Assembly: GCA_016508695.1 (NCBI GenBank) | Contig: VNKQ01000005.1 | Coordinates: 1,984,001-2,048,000, forward strand | Direction: 5' to 3' | Source: Hyphodiscus hymeniophilus | Lineage: Eukaryota > Ascomycota > Leotiomycetes > Helotiales > Hyphodiscaceae | DNA: 64,000 bases | In this document: positions 23,348-34,907 of the stretch, in pieces | How the letters are laid out: each line of letters begins with the position of its first letter | Position numbering within the stretch: position 1 is the stretch's first letter | The notes under the pieces: generated by a model | Told to the model about the DNA's origin: nothing | The model's database searches: none | Seen by the model: the letters and a program-made list of their open reading frames with translations, nothing else | Made by a program: the position numbers and the translations under genes

Positions 23348-23727
23348 TTGAATGTCTATCCACCTCCTCTTGTACTCCCTTAATTCCCAACTTCTCCGTA
23401 TCCAGTCTCATTTCCTTTCCATCCTCTAATTGACACTATCAGCTCTCTCTCCGCTGAATTCTATCGCAGCCAAATGTCGAGAATCACCAGACAGGAGGGG
23501 TCTTACTGAATTTCAACTGTACGAAACTTGGATCCAGTGATGCCCGCGGTAATAGCTTTGTGGTGACCTTCATGCCCGTTTGCCGCGCATTTGGAGGGAG
23601 GAAGGAGAGGAATAAGCGTGCGGTCTTGGATCGCGGAGAGAATGGGTTGAAAACGGTCGACACTTCCGTGATGAATCTGGTTATCATCTTGGCCGAGGTT
23701 GCTGGAGAGTAACTGTGAAGATGACAT
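23348..23727 (-). CDS. Small unrecognised protein, two-exon candidate divergent from SEC20
   Basis: A minus-strand frame starts at 23727 (MSSSQLLSSNLGQDDNQIHH) and runs 74 codons with protein-like content (HGSVDRFQPILSAIQ, PLLPPSKCAANGHEGHHKAI, SKFRTVEIQ) to a GTAAGA donor-like site at 23504. Downstream, another frame (about 23440-23348) reads LEDGKEMRLDTEKLGIKG, QEEVDRHSRILARHEELTG and stops; it looks like a charged helix. The two pieces seem to form one ~110-aa protein, but no AG acceptor joins them in phase, so either the junction is unusual or there is a small indel. Function unknown. The 216-bp gap to SEC20 would be a shared promoter. Confidence 0.4.
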
Positions 23728-23943
23728 TAGCGATTGTTGATACTCAATCCTTGATTTGGATCTTACTCGAGACTTTGAAGTGTCGAATGTGTCTTCTGAA
23801 AGGAATCAAATTCTGACTTCTCCAGATTGGAAAAGTACCTGTCGGCGTCACGTTTCCCCGCTCCGGAGATTCGGTGACCAACTTTCTTTCGTGTTCAAAC
23901 CCAGCTCAAAAGACATCCTTAACAACAAATCCGATAATGCAAA

Positions 23944-25250
23944 ATGTCATTCGAAGGAGTCTCTCGAAGACTCAACGAACTGCAAGAAACCAATAGACAA
24001 CTTAAAGATCTTATCGAACGCCTCTCAACCCTCAAGTTCCAGCCCGGCTCTATACCACTCAAGAGCGAAGAAGATGATAGTGTCATGGGAGAGCTCAAGT
24101 CGGAAATTCGACAGATCATACGAGAGCAATTTGACGACTTTGCTCTACTAAAAGAAGATGTCATCGACCTGAGCCGAGTGAGGCATAGCGAGATTCAGGC
24201 ACAGAAGGATGGGTTGGAGCAAGCTGTTCAGAGAGGGGAGAATGAGCTCAAAGCGTACGCGCATGATTCTCTTTAGATACAAGACACAAACTAACAATAT
24301 TCAGGCATCAGATAGAATATCGTAAAGCTGTGTTAACGGCAAGAGATAGTCTCAACGCAGCCAAACGAGCCGAATACCTGCTCCTTGTTAACTCAGCTTT
24401 CGACCCCAAACCACGCTCGGACACATCTTCTCCAGCCCCAGGACAGCGGCGCCGCGATAAGAGGGCCACACAGCTTACGCAGGAAGAAAAGGAAGTGCAT
24501 GCCAGCAGCGATGTCACACTGGCGCTCCGCCGAACTCACGACATGATGGCTTCGGAACTCTCAAGGTCACAATTCGCACATGAAACTTTGCAGGAATCTA
24601 CTGCGGCGTTGGCACAACTTGGGGAGACATATTCTATAATGGACACGATGCTGTCGAGCTCGAAAAACTTGCTAGGGACGCTTTTGAGAAGTCAGAAGAG
24701 TGATACGTGGTATCTTGAGACGGCATTCTACATTCTGTGTGCCACAATCGCTTGGCTGTTATTCAGAAGATTTCTATATGCGCCGCTTTGGTGGTTCTTA
24801 TGGTTGCCTCTGAGGATCTTTTTCAGATCGCTGATTGGAGTCTTGACGGGGATTGGGTTGATCGGGGATGGGGGTACGGCTGTTGGAGTTAGCTCGGTGG
24901 CCAGTTCGATTGCTGGGAGCCCTACCGTGGTACATAAGAGTGCCACCAGAGCATCAAGGCCGTCTATACCACCAAGGGCCAGTGTGAATGTTGGTGGTGG
25001 TGGTAGAGGCGGCCCTGTGCAGCCTAGAGAAACGACCGAAGGACAGGAAACAGTTTCTGAGCATGTAGGACGAATCATTGATGATAGTCAGAGCAGAGAA
25101 GGGACAGAACAAGAGGCATCCCATGATCCTGTTGAGGAAAGTCCAGAGATGGGCGAGGAGGCAGAAGTACAGCGGAACCCAAAGAAGAGAATGTGGGAAG
25201 AGGTGAAGGAAGCTGCAAAGCAGGACCAAAGAGTCAAGGACGAGTTATAG
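23944..25250 (+). CDS. SEC20: SEC20 family SNARE-associated membrane protein
   Basis: Two exons, 23944-24254 and 24305-25250, 418 aa; the 50-bp intron has a CTAAC branch point. Sec20 is a SNARE of the ER that, with Tip20, Ufe1 and Use1, receives retrograde COPI vesicles. The N-terminal coiled region (ETNRQLKDLIERLSTL) and the Sec20 domain (near residues 190-270: LALRRTHDMMASELSRSQFA, LGETYSIMDTMLSSSKNLLG) are clear. One or two membrane-spanning stretches follow (YILCATIAWLLFRRFLYA, LTGIGLIGDGG region), then a long lumenal tail. The protein ends in KDEL, an ER-retrieval signal; yeast Sec20 ends in HDEL. Orthology is strong. Confidence 0.93.
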
Positions 25251-25507
25251 CATACTCTATCGATCCTCTGTCTCTTACCATGTAAAACCTTCACGGCCCT
25301 GCCCTTTAGATCACTCTTGAAGTGAGCCCACCCCATGCTCTCGAGTGAGATGGGTGATGAGTTTCTATCCCACTTTCGGTCGCATGGATCTGGGCGCGGA
25401 ACTCGGTGCCAATCATGTGAACTTGCACTCGCTGAAGATATCGATATACACTTTCCATCAAACAGTTTTCTTCCGGTTGTCCCTTGCACTCCTGCCCGAC
25501 GTCTCAA

Positions 25508-26676
25508 ATGGCGAAAACAATCTCCAGTCGCCAATGGTCATCGGCACTCGACGGAATCTCAAACCTTAAACTGACCACGGCCAACATTCCCTTTCCTATT
25601 GCAGGAGAAGTCTTGGTGAAGATCAACTCTGTTTCCCTAAACTACAAAGACGGCGAAACAATTGAGGGGCTCTTCAACCACCACAAAGCGGTTTCCCTCC
25701 CACAGTCCATCATCCCCTGCGCGGATGCGGCAGGCGAGATCCTCGAAACCGGCGAGGACGTCACGAAGTGGAAGAAAGGAGATCGAGTCCTGTCTGTTTC
25801 GTATCCCGAGTATCTGACTGGAAAGATCACTCAGGAGATGTTGGGGGCTGGGATTGGGAGTTCTGGAAAAGGTTGCTACCCAAGGTCCTTGGTGTTCTGG
25901 ATGGTATGCTGAAGCTATTCAGGTGTCCTTTGCGAGTACCGAATTTTCAAGGAAGATGCTCTTGTCCCTACCCCGGCGTTTTTATCTGATGATGAGGCTT
26001 GTACGCTCCAGATCGCCGGGACGACGGCGTGGATGGCTATGAATGGGACCAGACCACTTGGTTCACCTGGAGGGAAGGGAGAGGTGATATTGGTGCAAGG
26101 CACAGGTGGTGTCTCGATCAATGGGCTGCTCATTGCGAAGGCCAGTGGAGCCGAAGGTCAAATCTGCATTTCCGCCTGATACCCCTTCTCTGATCGTTCT
26201 TAGTAATCATCACGTCGGGTTCTGACGAGAAACTCGCTCGAGCCAAAGCCTTGGGAGCGGATCATCTGATCAACTACCGCACAACACCAGATTGGGACGT
26301 CGAAGTTCTCCGGGCGACGAATGGCAAAGGAGCGGACATTGTCTTCGAGAACGGCGGCGCTCAGACGACAGCCAAGTCCTTCAACTGCGTCCGCTTCGGA
26401 GGGCTCATCAACGCCATCGGCTATGTGTCCGGGAAAGTTGATCCAGCTGACGAAAGGATGAACATCAACCTTCAACTGATCAGGAGAAACGCGACTATGG
26501 TCGGGATGTTGAATGGGCCGAGGGATCGCTTTGAGGAGATGCTAGCCTTTTACGAGAGGCATCAGATTCGTCCGGTTATAGATCGGGTGTTTAGCTTTGA
26601 GGAGGCGAAGCAGGCGTTGCAGTATCTTTGGAGTGGGAGTCATTTTGGGAAGATTGTCGTCCGGGCAAGCTCTTGA
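25508..26676 (+). CDS. Zinc-type alcohol dehydrogenase / quinone oxidoreductase-like (MDR superfamily)
   Basis: Three exons, 25508-25871, 25923-26156 and 26204-26676, 356 aa. NAD(P)-dependent medium-chain reductase. The GroES-like half has VSLNYKDGETIEG, PCADAAGEIL, WKKGDRVL; the Rossmann half has the ILVQGTGGVSINGLLIAKASGA nucleotide-binding turn and SGSDEKLARAKALGADHLIN. No cysteine cluster for a structural zinc is seen, and the catalytic-zinc cysteine found in true alcohol dehydrogenases is not obvious, so it is closer to quinone-reductase-like members. The first exon-intron junction (GTTGCT donor) is weak but restores the conserved GVLCEYRIFKEDALVP block. The start was set at the first ATG of the frame. 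The substrate is unknown. Confidence 0.88.
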
Positions 26677-26881
26677 GCCCATCCATTGTTCAAATGTCAC
26701 GAAATCGAACGTGTCATTGGATACTCAGTGACTTGTACTGGAGCGTATTAACATTCAAAGCTTGCAATCGCACAGTCTATATAAGAGACAGTAAGACTTT
26801 TGTTCAGACCACTCAAGTTCTTGGAGGAAATGGCATGTATTCTCGAAGTCCTTTGTGGTAGAAAATATGGCTGTTCTAGAG

Positions 26882-29171
26882 CTATAGCTTTGCTCTGGCC
26901 TCCTTAGCTTCCTTCTCTGCAGCCTCTCTCAAGATTCTCTTCAATATCTTCCCACTCGCATTCTTCGGAATAGATTCCACAAAATGAACGCCCCCAGTGA
27001 GTTCTTTGAATTTGGCCAGTCTCGAGCCACAATGGTCCTTGACAGTCTTCTCATCCAACGATTGGCTTTCAGGAACCGGTCTCTTGACCACATAAGCCCG
27101 AGGATGTTCGACGTCCCGCTCAATAGGATCCTTAACTCCAATGACTGCTGCATCAACAATGAGAGGATGTGAAAGAAGCACCCCCTCGAGTTCCGGAGGC
27201 GCAACCTGAAAGCCGCGGACTTTGATTAGTTCCTTCTTCCGGTCTACGACATACCACTTCTGTGTCTTCTCATCGCAGTACATTATGTCTCCAGTTTTGA
27301 AGAAGCCTTCAGAGTCGAATGCCTCGGCGTTTGCTTTCTCGTTTTCAAAATACCCACAAGTGACAGTGGGTCCGCGGACGCACATCTCACCTCGAACACC
27401 ATACCCTGTTATTTCGTGTCCATCATCGTCGATCAACCTAAGCTTCGTCAGTCTCATCTCGAATGGGGACGGGGAAACATACTTTGCATCCATATTTGGT
27501 ACAATGCGCCCTACACTTCCGGTCACGTCGTCCTCGGGGTAGTGAAATATCGAAGCAATGCAACATGTTTCAGTCATTCCCCACGCCTGCATCACGAAAG
27601 TGCCCGGCTCCAGCAGTTCTCGGAATCTGTCCTGTGTCTCTCTCCCAAGGGGAGCTGCCCCACACCCGACCGATTTCAATGACTTCAATGAGTACTATCG
27701 CAAAAGAAAGTCAGGGATCAGCGAAAACGGCTGGCCGACGGATTTGGCACAGGTCCTCTAGAAGAATTTCAAGAGGATCATTACTCTGAAAAGGGTACTA
27801 GAAAACTTACCTTCTTTCCCAGTCCAGACATGACGATACCAACAAAGATAGGGGGGACGAAAAGGCCTTCGTTGATCTCAAACTTCTCGATAGACTGTAA
27901 GGCGGGTTCCAGTTCAAATCGTCTCATAACAACACCCACCAGCCCGCCTTTCAAGATGGATGTATGGGCAACTACACGTGATATTAGCTTGATATGTTTA
28001 TGAATTCTGGCAGGTACTGACGTGGAACACAAGCCGCATGAAACATAGGAAGACAAAGTAATGTCCTCATCTGAGAATGTGTCAGCGCTTAGAGTTTTTC
28101 GGCGTGCTCAGGAAAGCGCAGCTTACTCGCCAGGGTTTCTGTTGGGCTTCATCTGCAAGTCCTTGGAGTCAGCATTTCCACAGACAACAATGTTACGAGT
28201 TGAGACGAATTATTTGATGAATAAATGTTCGAGTCGCCCGGGAGGATTGAGCCCCTGGGATATTGAGACATGTACGAGGAGTCCAAGACTAGTGCAATAT
28301 TCGGGATAGGACATAGTACTCTAAGAAGCTGGGGAACTCACAAACCATAGTATGTTGAGCAACAAGATTGTAGTGAGATAAGATGACGGCCTTGGGTAAG
28401 CCTGCCTGTGGTTAAAATGCGGTATGATCAAAAACTTGCTTCCCATACCTGTAGTTCCACTGCTGAAAAGCCTGGCAGCCGTCGTCTCTTTCGAAGTTTT
28501 CTCATCGTCAAACCTCACCCAATCTTTCTCGCCATGGTTCATCAGATCTTTGAATGACTTGAATCCAGAGGGAATACTTTGCCCCATGTTGTCGAAGATC
28601 CAGAGGTTTGACAGCGGTACTCCTGAGGTCTTTGCAGCAGCGAGAACATTGTCCAGCATCTCGGGCTCCGTGATCAAGAATTTGGCTTTGGCTGTCTTGA
28701 TGTGATGGACGAGCTCGAATTCTGTGTACGAGGGATTTGTCCCTGCAAAGATGCCGCCAGCTGCAATGATGCCGAGGAACATCATGGGGTAGTAGATCTG
28801 ACGAATGTCAATGAATGGCTTTGGAGATCAGCTTAGCAGAAAGCTCCTACATCATTGAATGAGTGAAGGCACACGCAGTCTCCTTTCTTCAAGCCTGCTG
28901 CATGGAAGCCTGCCACGAGCTTGCGAATGATAGAGCGAGCTTGCTTGAGCGAAATCGATCTCTTCGGATCTTTGGCATCAATGTATCTCTTTGAAATGGT
29001 CAGGATTTTTATCACTCTTTTTTTGACAATCTCAGATATCAAAGGGCGGGGGTATTGAGCTGTACACATGCGACTTACGGGCTCATCTTGCTCCCACTTA
29101 TTCTCGTCGAAAGTCCATGATAGAAGATCTTTGTTCGGAATATCAATCGTTCTCTCTGCCTTGAACACCAT
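26882..29171 (-). CDS. Acyl-CoA synthetase, 4-coumarate-CoA-ligase-like, with peroxisomal signal
   Basis: Nine exons: 29171-29079, 28988-28851, 28797-28449, 28401-28342, 28152-28127, 28070-28022, 27971-27811, 27694-27483, 27437-26882; 547 aa, normal for the family. An AMP-forming adenylating enzyme joining a carboxylic acid to CoA. Motifs: SSGTTGLPKAV (P-loop-like signature, split by intron 3), LPMFHAACVP, SLKSVGCGAAPLGRETQDRF, QAWGMTE, FKTGDIMYCDE, and the C-terminal lysine block GKILKRIL. The protein ends in AKL, a PTS1 signal, so it probably acts in peroxisomes. Exon 5 is only 26 nt. The intron between exons 4 and 5 is 189 bp and that before exon 8 is 116 bp, longer than its neighbours. 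The acid substrate cannot be told. Confidence 0.9.
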
Positions 29172-29524
29172 CCTCTAATGACAACTTATAAACAACCGCG
29201 CTTGGTGCGTATATCCGTAGAGCAAGATTGAAGAGAAAGAAAAGCAACCAGAGTTTTGAAGTCCAGCTGTCAGCTGAAGTATAAAAGCCCCTGGTGTACC
29301 ATCCAGCCAGTCAGCTTACAGGTGGAGTTAGTCACCATACGAGTACCGGTGGAGCTACCTGGCAACAAACCCGGCGAAAGGGTTGGTCTGGAGTGCATAC
29401 GGGCACGAATCCGTCCCCGGGGTGCGGTTCCACCGGATGAAATACAGGTCCGAGGGAGTATGGCATACTGCCATACTGGCTGTTAGTAATTTTGAGGTTG
29501 TACTTCAAATTTCCAATTAATTTT

Positions 29525-29891
29525 GGGATGAGCTATTTCAACTCCAATGCCGGCTATTTCAACTCCACTAGTCCCTACTGGTTATACACCGTGGTACGCA
29601 TAGTAAGTTTGCGCCCGTGCGGGAACATCAAAACTACTATAACTAGGTACCTTTAATATTCTACTTAAAATATAACCAAATATAATTATAAGAAATAATA
29701 TAAATAAAAAAGATATCCCTATGCGGGGGGCTCTCACCGCCCCCCAACCCCCCGAAACTAACCCTAACCACTAACCCTAACCCGCTGTGTTTTAGTAGAG
29801 AAAGTATCTCTAGGCACGTACCTTTCTAGGTGCACGGGTGTACCCCCTAAGAGTTGAAATAGCCGGCATTGGAGTTGAAATAGCTCATCCC
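29525..29891. mobile_element. MITE-like element with 41-bp perfect terminal inverted repeats
   Basis: Bases 29525-29565 and 29851-29891 are exact reverse complements (41 of 41), starting GGGATGAGC. Each terminal repeat holds two copies of the 12-mer CTATTTCAACTC 21 bp apart. The inside is AT-rich at 29630-29710, then has a G6/C6 hairpin (29724-29746) and telomere-like CTAACCC units (29758-29783). There is no transposase. Target duplications are unclear: flanks are TTTT-rich on the left and TAAATTTT on the right. Length, perfect ends and lack of coding content fit a non-autonomous DNA transposon; a promoter-scale hairpin is the alternative. Confidence 0.75.
29758..29783. repeat. Interstitial telomere-like repeat (CCCTAA units)
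   Basis: Four near-tandem CTAACC(C) units inside the MITE-like element, the same unit as the TTAGGG telomere of filamentous fungi. A short C6AAC6 stretch lies just upstream. Confidence 0.75.
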
Positions 29892-30386
29892 TAAATTTTA
29901 GTCCTACAACAAGGGCCGTGCGTGACCACTATCTGGAGAGCGGAGGTAAACAGTGGAATAAGCACTAATCAATTTGTATTTGACTCTAAAGTTGTCTTTT
30001 TTCTGTTACCGATAGGCTATAAGAAAATAGTGTTGCCGAAACGAAGATAGCTACCTTATTACAGGATGAATCCATGGATGCAAGTCGTGGCTCGTGACTC
30101 GTGCTGCACTTCTTTTGCACCTCTTTAATTTGCCTATTTGACGATTAGATCTTCTAACCTTACACCTGGGCCTGGCAAGTGGGATTCGTCACGGACAAAG
30201 GGGTTTATCGACACCTACGATGTGCCAAGTCTGATGCGACAATACGTATGAAATATGTTTGAAACATGGTCGGAGACTTGGAGTCCATCCCAGGCACGGT
30301 GCGTAGGAAGGCCTTGACCCTCGACGGTAGTAAAAAGATTCATAGCGTGTAATTTTGATTTGTACAGATTGCCATCTCCGTCAAGT

Positions 30387-32427
30387 CTATGAGTGGGTTG
30401 GCATAGCGACATCAGCCGATTTCGAGATTGCATCCTCACTTCTCCATAAGCTGGTGACTGTCTTCAACTGAGTATAAAAGTTCAGTCCAGGCTTGCCATA
30501 AAAGTAACTCGCTCCGCCACCCGCAATACTTTTCTTGTTTCCGGTGAAGGAAAACATCGGGAGAGGAACCCTTGAGATACAGTCAGTAGAGGTCTTTAAA
30601 CAGGGTGGCGTTCGGGCCAAAAACTTACGGAATCGGCACATTGATACCGACTTGACCAGCTTCAATGTTCTTTTGGAAAGCCGTTGCAGTTGCTCCTGAG
30701 CGGGTGAATATTGCGACTCCATTACCATATTCATTAGCGTTTATAAGGTCAATAGATTCGTCCAAGCTATCCACGTTCAAGCAGACAAGAACAGGACCGA
30801 ATATTTCCTCGGTATAGCATTTCATATGAGGCTTGACGTTTGTGATGATTGTTGGTCCAATAAAGTTGCCATTGGGGTATTTTTCAGGCTTGAATCCGCG
30901 ACCATCCAACAGGATAGTGGCTCCTTCTTCCTCCGCACTAGCAATGAGTTTCTCGATCCTCTCTTTGCTTTGTGGGGAGATAACGGGTCCCAAATCGGCA
31001 CCTGCTTCGAAGCCTCCGTTGACTTTCAAGGCCTTAGCACTTTCGGCAAGGTCAGGAAGCCAGTCTTTGGTCTCCCCAACCATAACTAATGTGCTAAGAG
31101 CCATGCACCGCTGGCCAGCAGCTCCGAAAGCAGCACCAACAATCGAGTTGAGAGCGTGCTGCTTGTTGGCATCTGGAAGAATAGCAGCATGGTTCTTAGC
31201 TCCCAGATTGGCTTGCACACGCTTGCCATTGGCGGAACCTCGAGTGAAAATGTATTCTCCTGCACGATTACTCCCAACAAAACTGATAGCCTTGATAGCT
31301 GGTTCATCAAGAATAAAGTCCACAGTCTTAGCTGCACCATGAATGACATTCAGAACTCCTGGTGGGAAGCCAGCCTTCTCAGCAAGCTCTGCTAAAATCA
31401 TGGCAGCACCAGGATCACGTTCTGAGGGCTTCAGAATGAGGCAGTTTCCAGTGGCTGTAGCAATTGGGATAGACCAGAGAGGAATCATGGCGGGGAAGTC
31501 TGAATATTGGTTAGCCAGGTCTTACAAGGGATTGACACTGACGCACTGAAAGGGCAAATGGCAGCCACAACACCTAATGGCTCTCTGTATGATCGAGTCT
31601 CCATATCCTTCGCAACCTCCAATACTTCTCCCTTCATTTGTTCTGGAATGGCGCAGGCACCCTCAGCAACTTGTAAACCACGAAGGACATCTCCTTTAGC
31701 GTCTGCGAAGGTTTTGCCTTGCTCAAGCGTTATAGAGGCAGCCAGTCTGTCCCAATTATCTCGAACCAATTGTGTAAATTTAAACATGATCTGTTGTCTA
31801 GCCATAACACTAGTAGCTCTCCATGCTGGGAATGCCTTCTTCGCACTCTCCACCGCAGCCTTCAATTCTGCGTCCGTACTTTGTGGAACTCGAGTGACGA
31901 GGTTGTTCGTAGCCGGGTCATGAAGCTCGATATATGAGGTAGTTTCCGACTTCACGAATTTATTGTCAACAAAGTAGGGGGTGTCTAGTGGAAAGGTCTC
32001 GATGTCAGCATCTATTTCTTGGGTATAGTCTCAGGAATATTGAGCTTGATTCGCAATCTCCATCACTTATGAGCTCAAGTGTGTCTCGCAGTATCCGGAG
32101 CATCCTTGCATAGGAAGAAAATAGCACCTACCTTCGACATTTTGGATCTTCTCGTGGGTGGTTGGGTAGTTATCGGCATTGAATGCTAGACCAGCAGCTG
32201 GGGAGGATGTCAGAAAAAGCTAAGTGTGGGCATAGAGGTCTTGAATTTATGACATCCAGCTGAGTCGATTTCAATGGGAGCTTACCCGGCTTGAGATGTT
32301 GAGCTGTGGCATGCAGTCTGCGAGTTGCTATCTTAGAGTTCTGCGCGGCAGAAGGCATTGTGAATGGTGCAGAGCGGGCCGTTCGTACTGCTGCAGCAGG
32401 AATGTTTCGAGAGAGAATTCGACGCAT
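30387..32427 (-). CDS. Methylmalonate-semialdehyde dehydrogenase (acylating), mitochondrial
   Basis: Five exons: 32427-32286, 32197-32132, 31984-31547, 31499-30629, 30570-30387; 566 aa. ALDH6 family, converting (methyl)malonate semialdehyde plus NAD and CoA to propionyl- or acetyl-CoA in valine and pyrimidine catabolism. The N-terminus is Arg/Ser/Ala-rich with no acidic residue ([29 protein letters not shown]), a classical mitochondrial presequence. Conserved blocks: [15 protein letters not shown] joined across intron 3, [27 protein letters not shown], the catalytic cysteine in [28 protein letters not shown], and [17 protein letters not shown] across intron 4. An in-frame upstream ATG (32481) would add 18 residues. 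Confidence 0.95.
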
Positions 32428-33102
32428 AATGCAAGATTTCAAAGTCTGTTGCAATACTCTAGAAGCTTTCCATGCTCCCAAAGCTTGAGAAGTTGGTTGT
32501 CGTAAAGAGTAGACCCGTCGGACGGGGGCTCCTCGGTACTGGCACGGCTAGAGGCGGGGTTTGCGAGGTCGGACTAGTCGAAATGGGCGCCATTGGCGGA
32601 CACAAGCTTTGGGACCTGGGGTAGGGGGTTTTCGTCTCTCTGTCTCCTAATAAAGGACCTCGGGAGATATGAAGGAGTGTTAGAGCAACATCGAACAATA
32701 CAGTAAACTTCAACCTTGGTAAAGTAGAGAAGCCGAGGGCTCTGGACTCGAAGTAAAAAGAAAACCAACATTATCGAGGACTAAATCTGTTCTCGCTGGC
32801 TTTAGGGAGCGCTTACTCGTAGGAATATAAATATATACAAGAGCCATTAGACATTCTGCCCTGGAAAATGTAGACTGAATTGAAGAGAAGATTTGCTCTC
32901 CACTTTACGGCTTGATAGAAAAAAACGATGTTACACATTGTTGATGTCCTCTGCTCGCTAGAAAAGGCGCAAGCACGAAGGGGTGGGATTTGGAATCGAC
33001 CTCGCTTCCTTGGTGACGGACCTCAGAATCGGCTTGACAATATCAAATACATATGGAACGCCTTATTGAGTTTTATAAACAAAGCTTTTAAACATTGCCC
33101 AG
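32428..33102. promoter_or_regulatory. Divergent promoter region, aldehyde dehydrogenase and F-box gene
   Basis: A 675-bp space between two genes read away from each other. A GT/CA-poor, AT-leaning stretch lies near 32820-32930. No known motif is assigned. Confidence 0.4.
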
Positions 33103-34698
33103 ATGGATGTGACTCTATTTCCAAACGATATATTCCTCCTCATCATTGCCTATCTTTCACCCTTGGACTTCTTCCTCTGCCACCGAGTGTCCAAAGCCTT
33201 CAATGCAGCATTCACAGAATCGGAACTGAACCGCCACATGCTTTTGAGCCATTATCCGAGAGCTCGAGAACTGAGGAGTACATTGGGCCCCAGTGATGTA
33301 GACTGGACACCGCTGTTTGCCAGAGTGGCCGCAAGGTACCATCATCTCAGGTTGGGGAAGCCGAGAAGCATCGAGAAACTGTCCTTGGGAAAGTCATTCG
33401 TTGTTCCGAAGTGGGCTCGATGCTACCCCGTCGGAATTTGGCAGCGTCACTTAAAATTCGAAGAGAAGATTGCCCCGTTCCATTATCCTGATACTCTTTG
33501 GACCTTTGATGACGGGCTTCTCATCTTTCCGTCAGCGAAATCCCAATGCTATGAGCTGTACGATCTTGACGCTGGGACAAGGACCGTAATCGATTTTGAG
33601 CCCGAAAGCAAGGTAGTCCGGAGGATTAGACTGAAAGACAGGGTCTTGATTGTTGAATGGTGTGAGCAGGAGCCGTACCATCAGTTAAACGAGAATGAGA
33701 TGGTATACAGGCACTTTGCAACTGCGTATGATATCAATCAAGAAGCAGGAGTCTGGAATTCGAAAATCAGGTACGCAGTCTAGAAAATGTCAATATTCAC
33801 AGCTCATTGCCTGCAGAAACGAATGGAAGATCCATTTTCTCGGGATGCCTTTAAATTCCCGAGATTGTTTCATCAGCACCCATAGTTCTACCCATTACGC
33901 TTTGTACCTTTGGCAGCCCAACCGCAGCGCTTGGGGTGAAGATGACCCTATAGAAGCTCTAGCCATCTGGGACATATCGGAGAGCTCCCAGTATCGACCA
34001 AGCGAAGATACCAATGGTAGAGCGAAGCCTGAGAATGAGGAAGGCCCGAGAGTAATCAGGCGCCTGTCATTCGCAGATCTGGACTTCTACAAGATCAGAC
34101 AACGATCTACGCCGGTGATACGCAATCTCGAAATCGACGAAATGAGTCTCTATGTTATTGAAGAAGATCATAGGTGGTTGGTCGGACAGCAAGCCAGTCA
34201 TCACCTTCCAAGACTCCACAGAGTCAAAAGCGTAGGGATCCCATTTGCTGTCGGCCCTCGATGGGAGGACGATTGTGGAGCTGATGGCGATGTCAACCTT
34301 TCATTCTGCGAAAGAGCGTCAGATGCGCGGTCCCCTGGTACAGCTCCATGCTGGAGACACGAGGTGAACCAACTCCACCCGACCTAGCCTTTGGCGTTGT
34401 GCTGACTCAAAAGGAATTCCCATATCTCACCATCACCGAAGCTGTCGATGCTGAAGCTGGCGTCAAGTTCTCAGCCCGGCATTGCTTCATGCTTGAAACC
34501 ATTTCCATTCATTTGAGGCCAAAGATCCGGATGAATGGACCTGGCTATGAAGTTTCGCTTCAAGATGACTTGTGGCCGCAATTACTTGGGAAAGGCAAGA
34601 TCTGTGGTGATGAGAGATTTTTGATCGGCGAGAATACGAACCAAGAGATCGTGATTCTTCACTTCGATAGAGACATTAGTGAAGAACACAGTGTCTGA
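33103..34698 (+). CDS. F-box domain protein (filamentous-fungus family)
   Basis: Three exons, 33103-33770, 33817-34363 and 34414-34698, 499 aa. The N-terminal F-box (LFPNDIFLLIIAYLSPLDFFLCHRVSKAFNAAF, residues 5-37) should bind Skp1 in an SCF ubiquitin ligase. The rest resembles a beta-rich substrate-recognition domain (LWTFDDGLLIFPSAKSQCYE, IHFLGMPLNSRDCFIS, YALYLWQP). The second intron was chosen because it joins APCWRHE to EFPYLTITE with a GCTGAC branch point; without it the frame ends at 34387. The substrate cannot be inferred. Confidence 0.85.
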
Positions 34699-34907
34699 GA
34701 CTGAATGCTTGCGCCTAGTGCATATGGGGCTCTGGGTGTTTGGGACTTATGTAGTGTGTATTGCCATAGCGTCGGGCAATGAAAACGTTTTAAAATCATT
34801 TTACAGGTTTTGCTTTGGGGGTTCTAGCGATCACGATGATAAATGTGCTCGAGCTGTTCTGATAGTGAGACGAAGAATGGAGAATATAATACTGTGATTC
34901 GATCTGT

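Larger units (their letters stand above)
29172..30386. other. Intergenic region with MITE-like insertion
   Basis: Promoter of the acyl-CoA synthetase (left), 3' region of the aldehyde dehydrogenase (right), and between them a 367-bp inverted-repeat element described separately. No coding capacity is recognised. Confidence 0.6.

Noticed and set aside
27695..27810. A short exon reading SNDPLEILLEDL in the acyl-CoA synthetase
   Set aside because: It would leave a 25-bp intron and run into a stop; one 116-bp intron joining GLGKK to YSLKSLKS fits the family.
34364..34413. F-box protein ending at 34387
   Set aside because: A standard 50-bp intron with a CTGAC branch point joins two conserved blocks and extends the protein normally.
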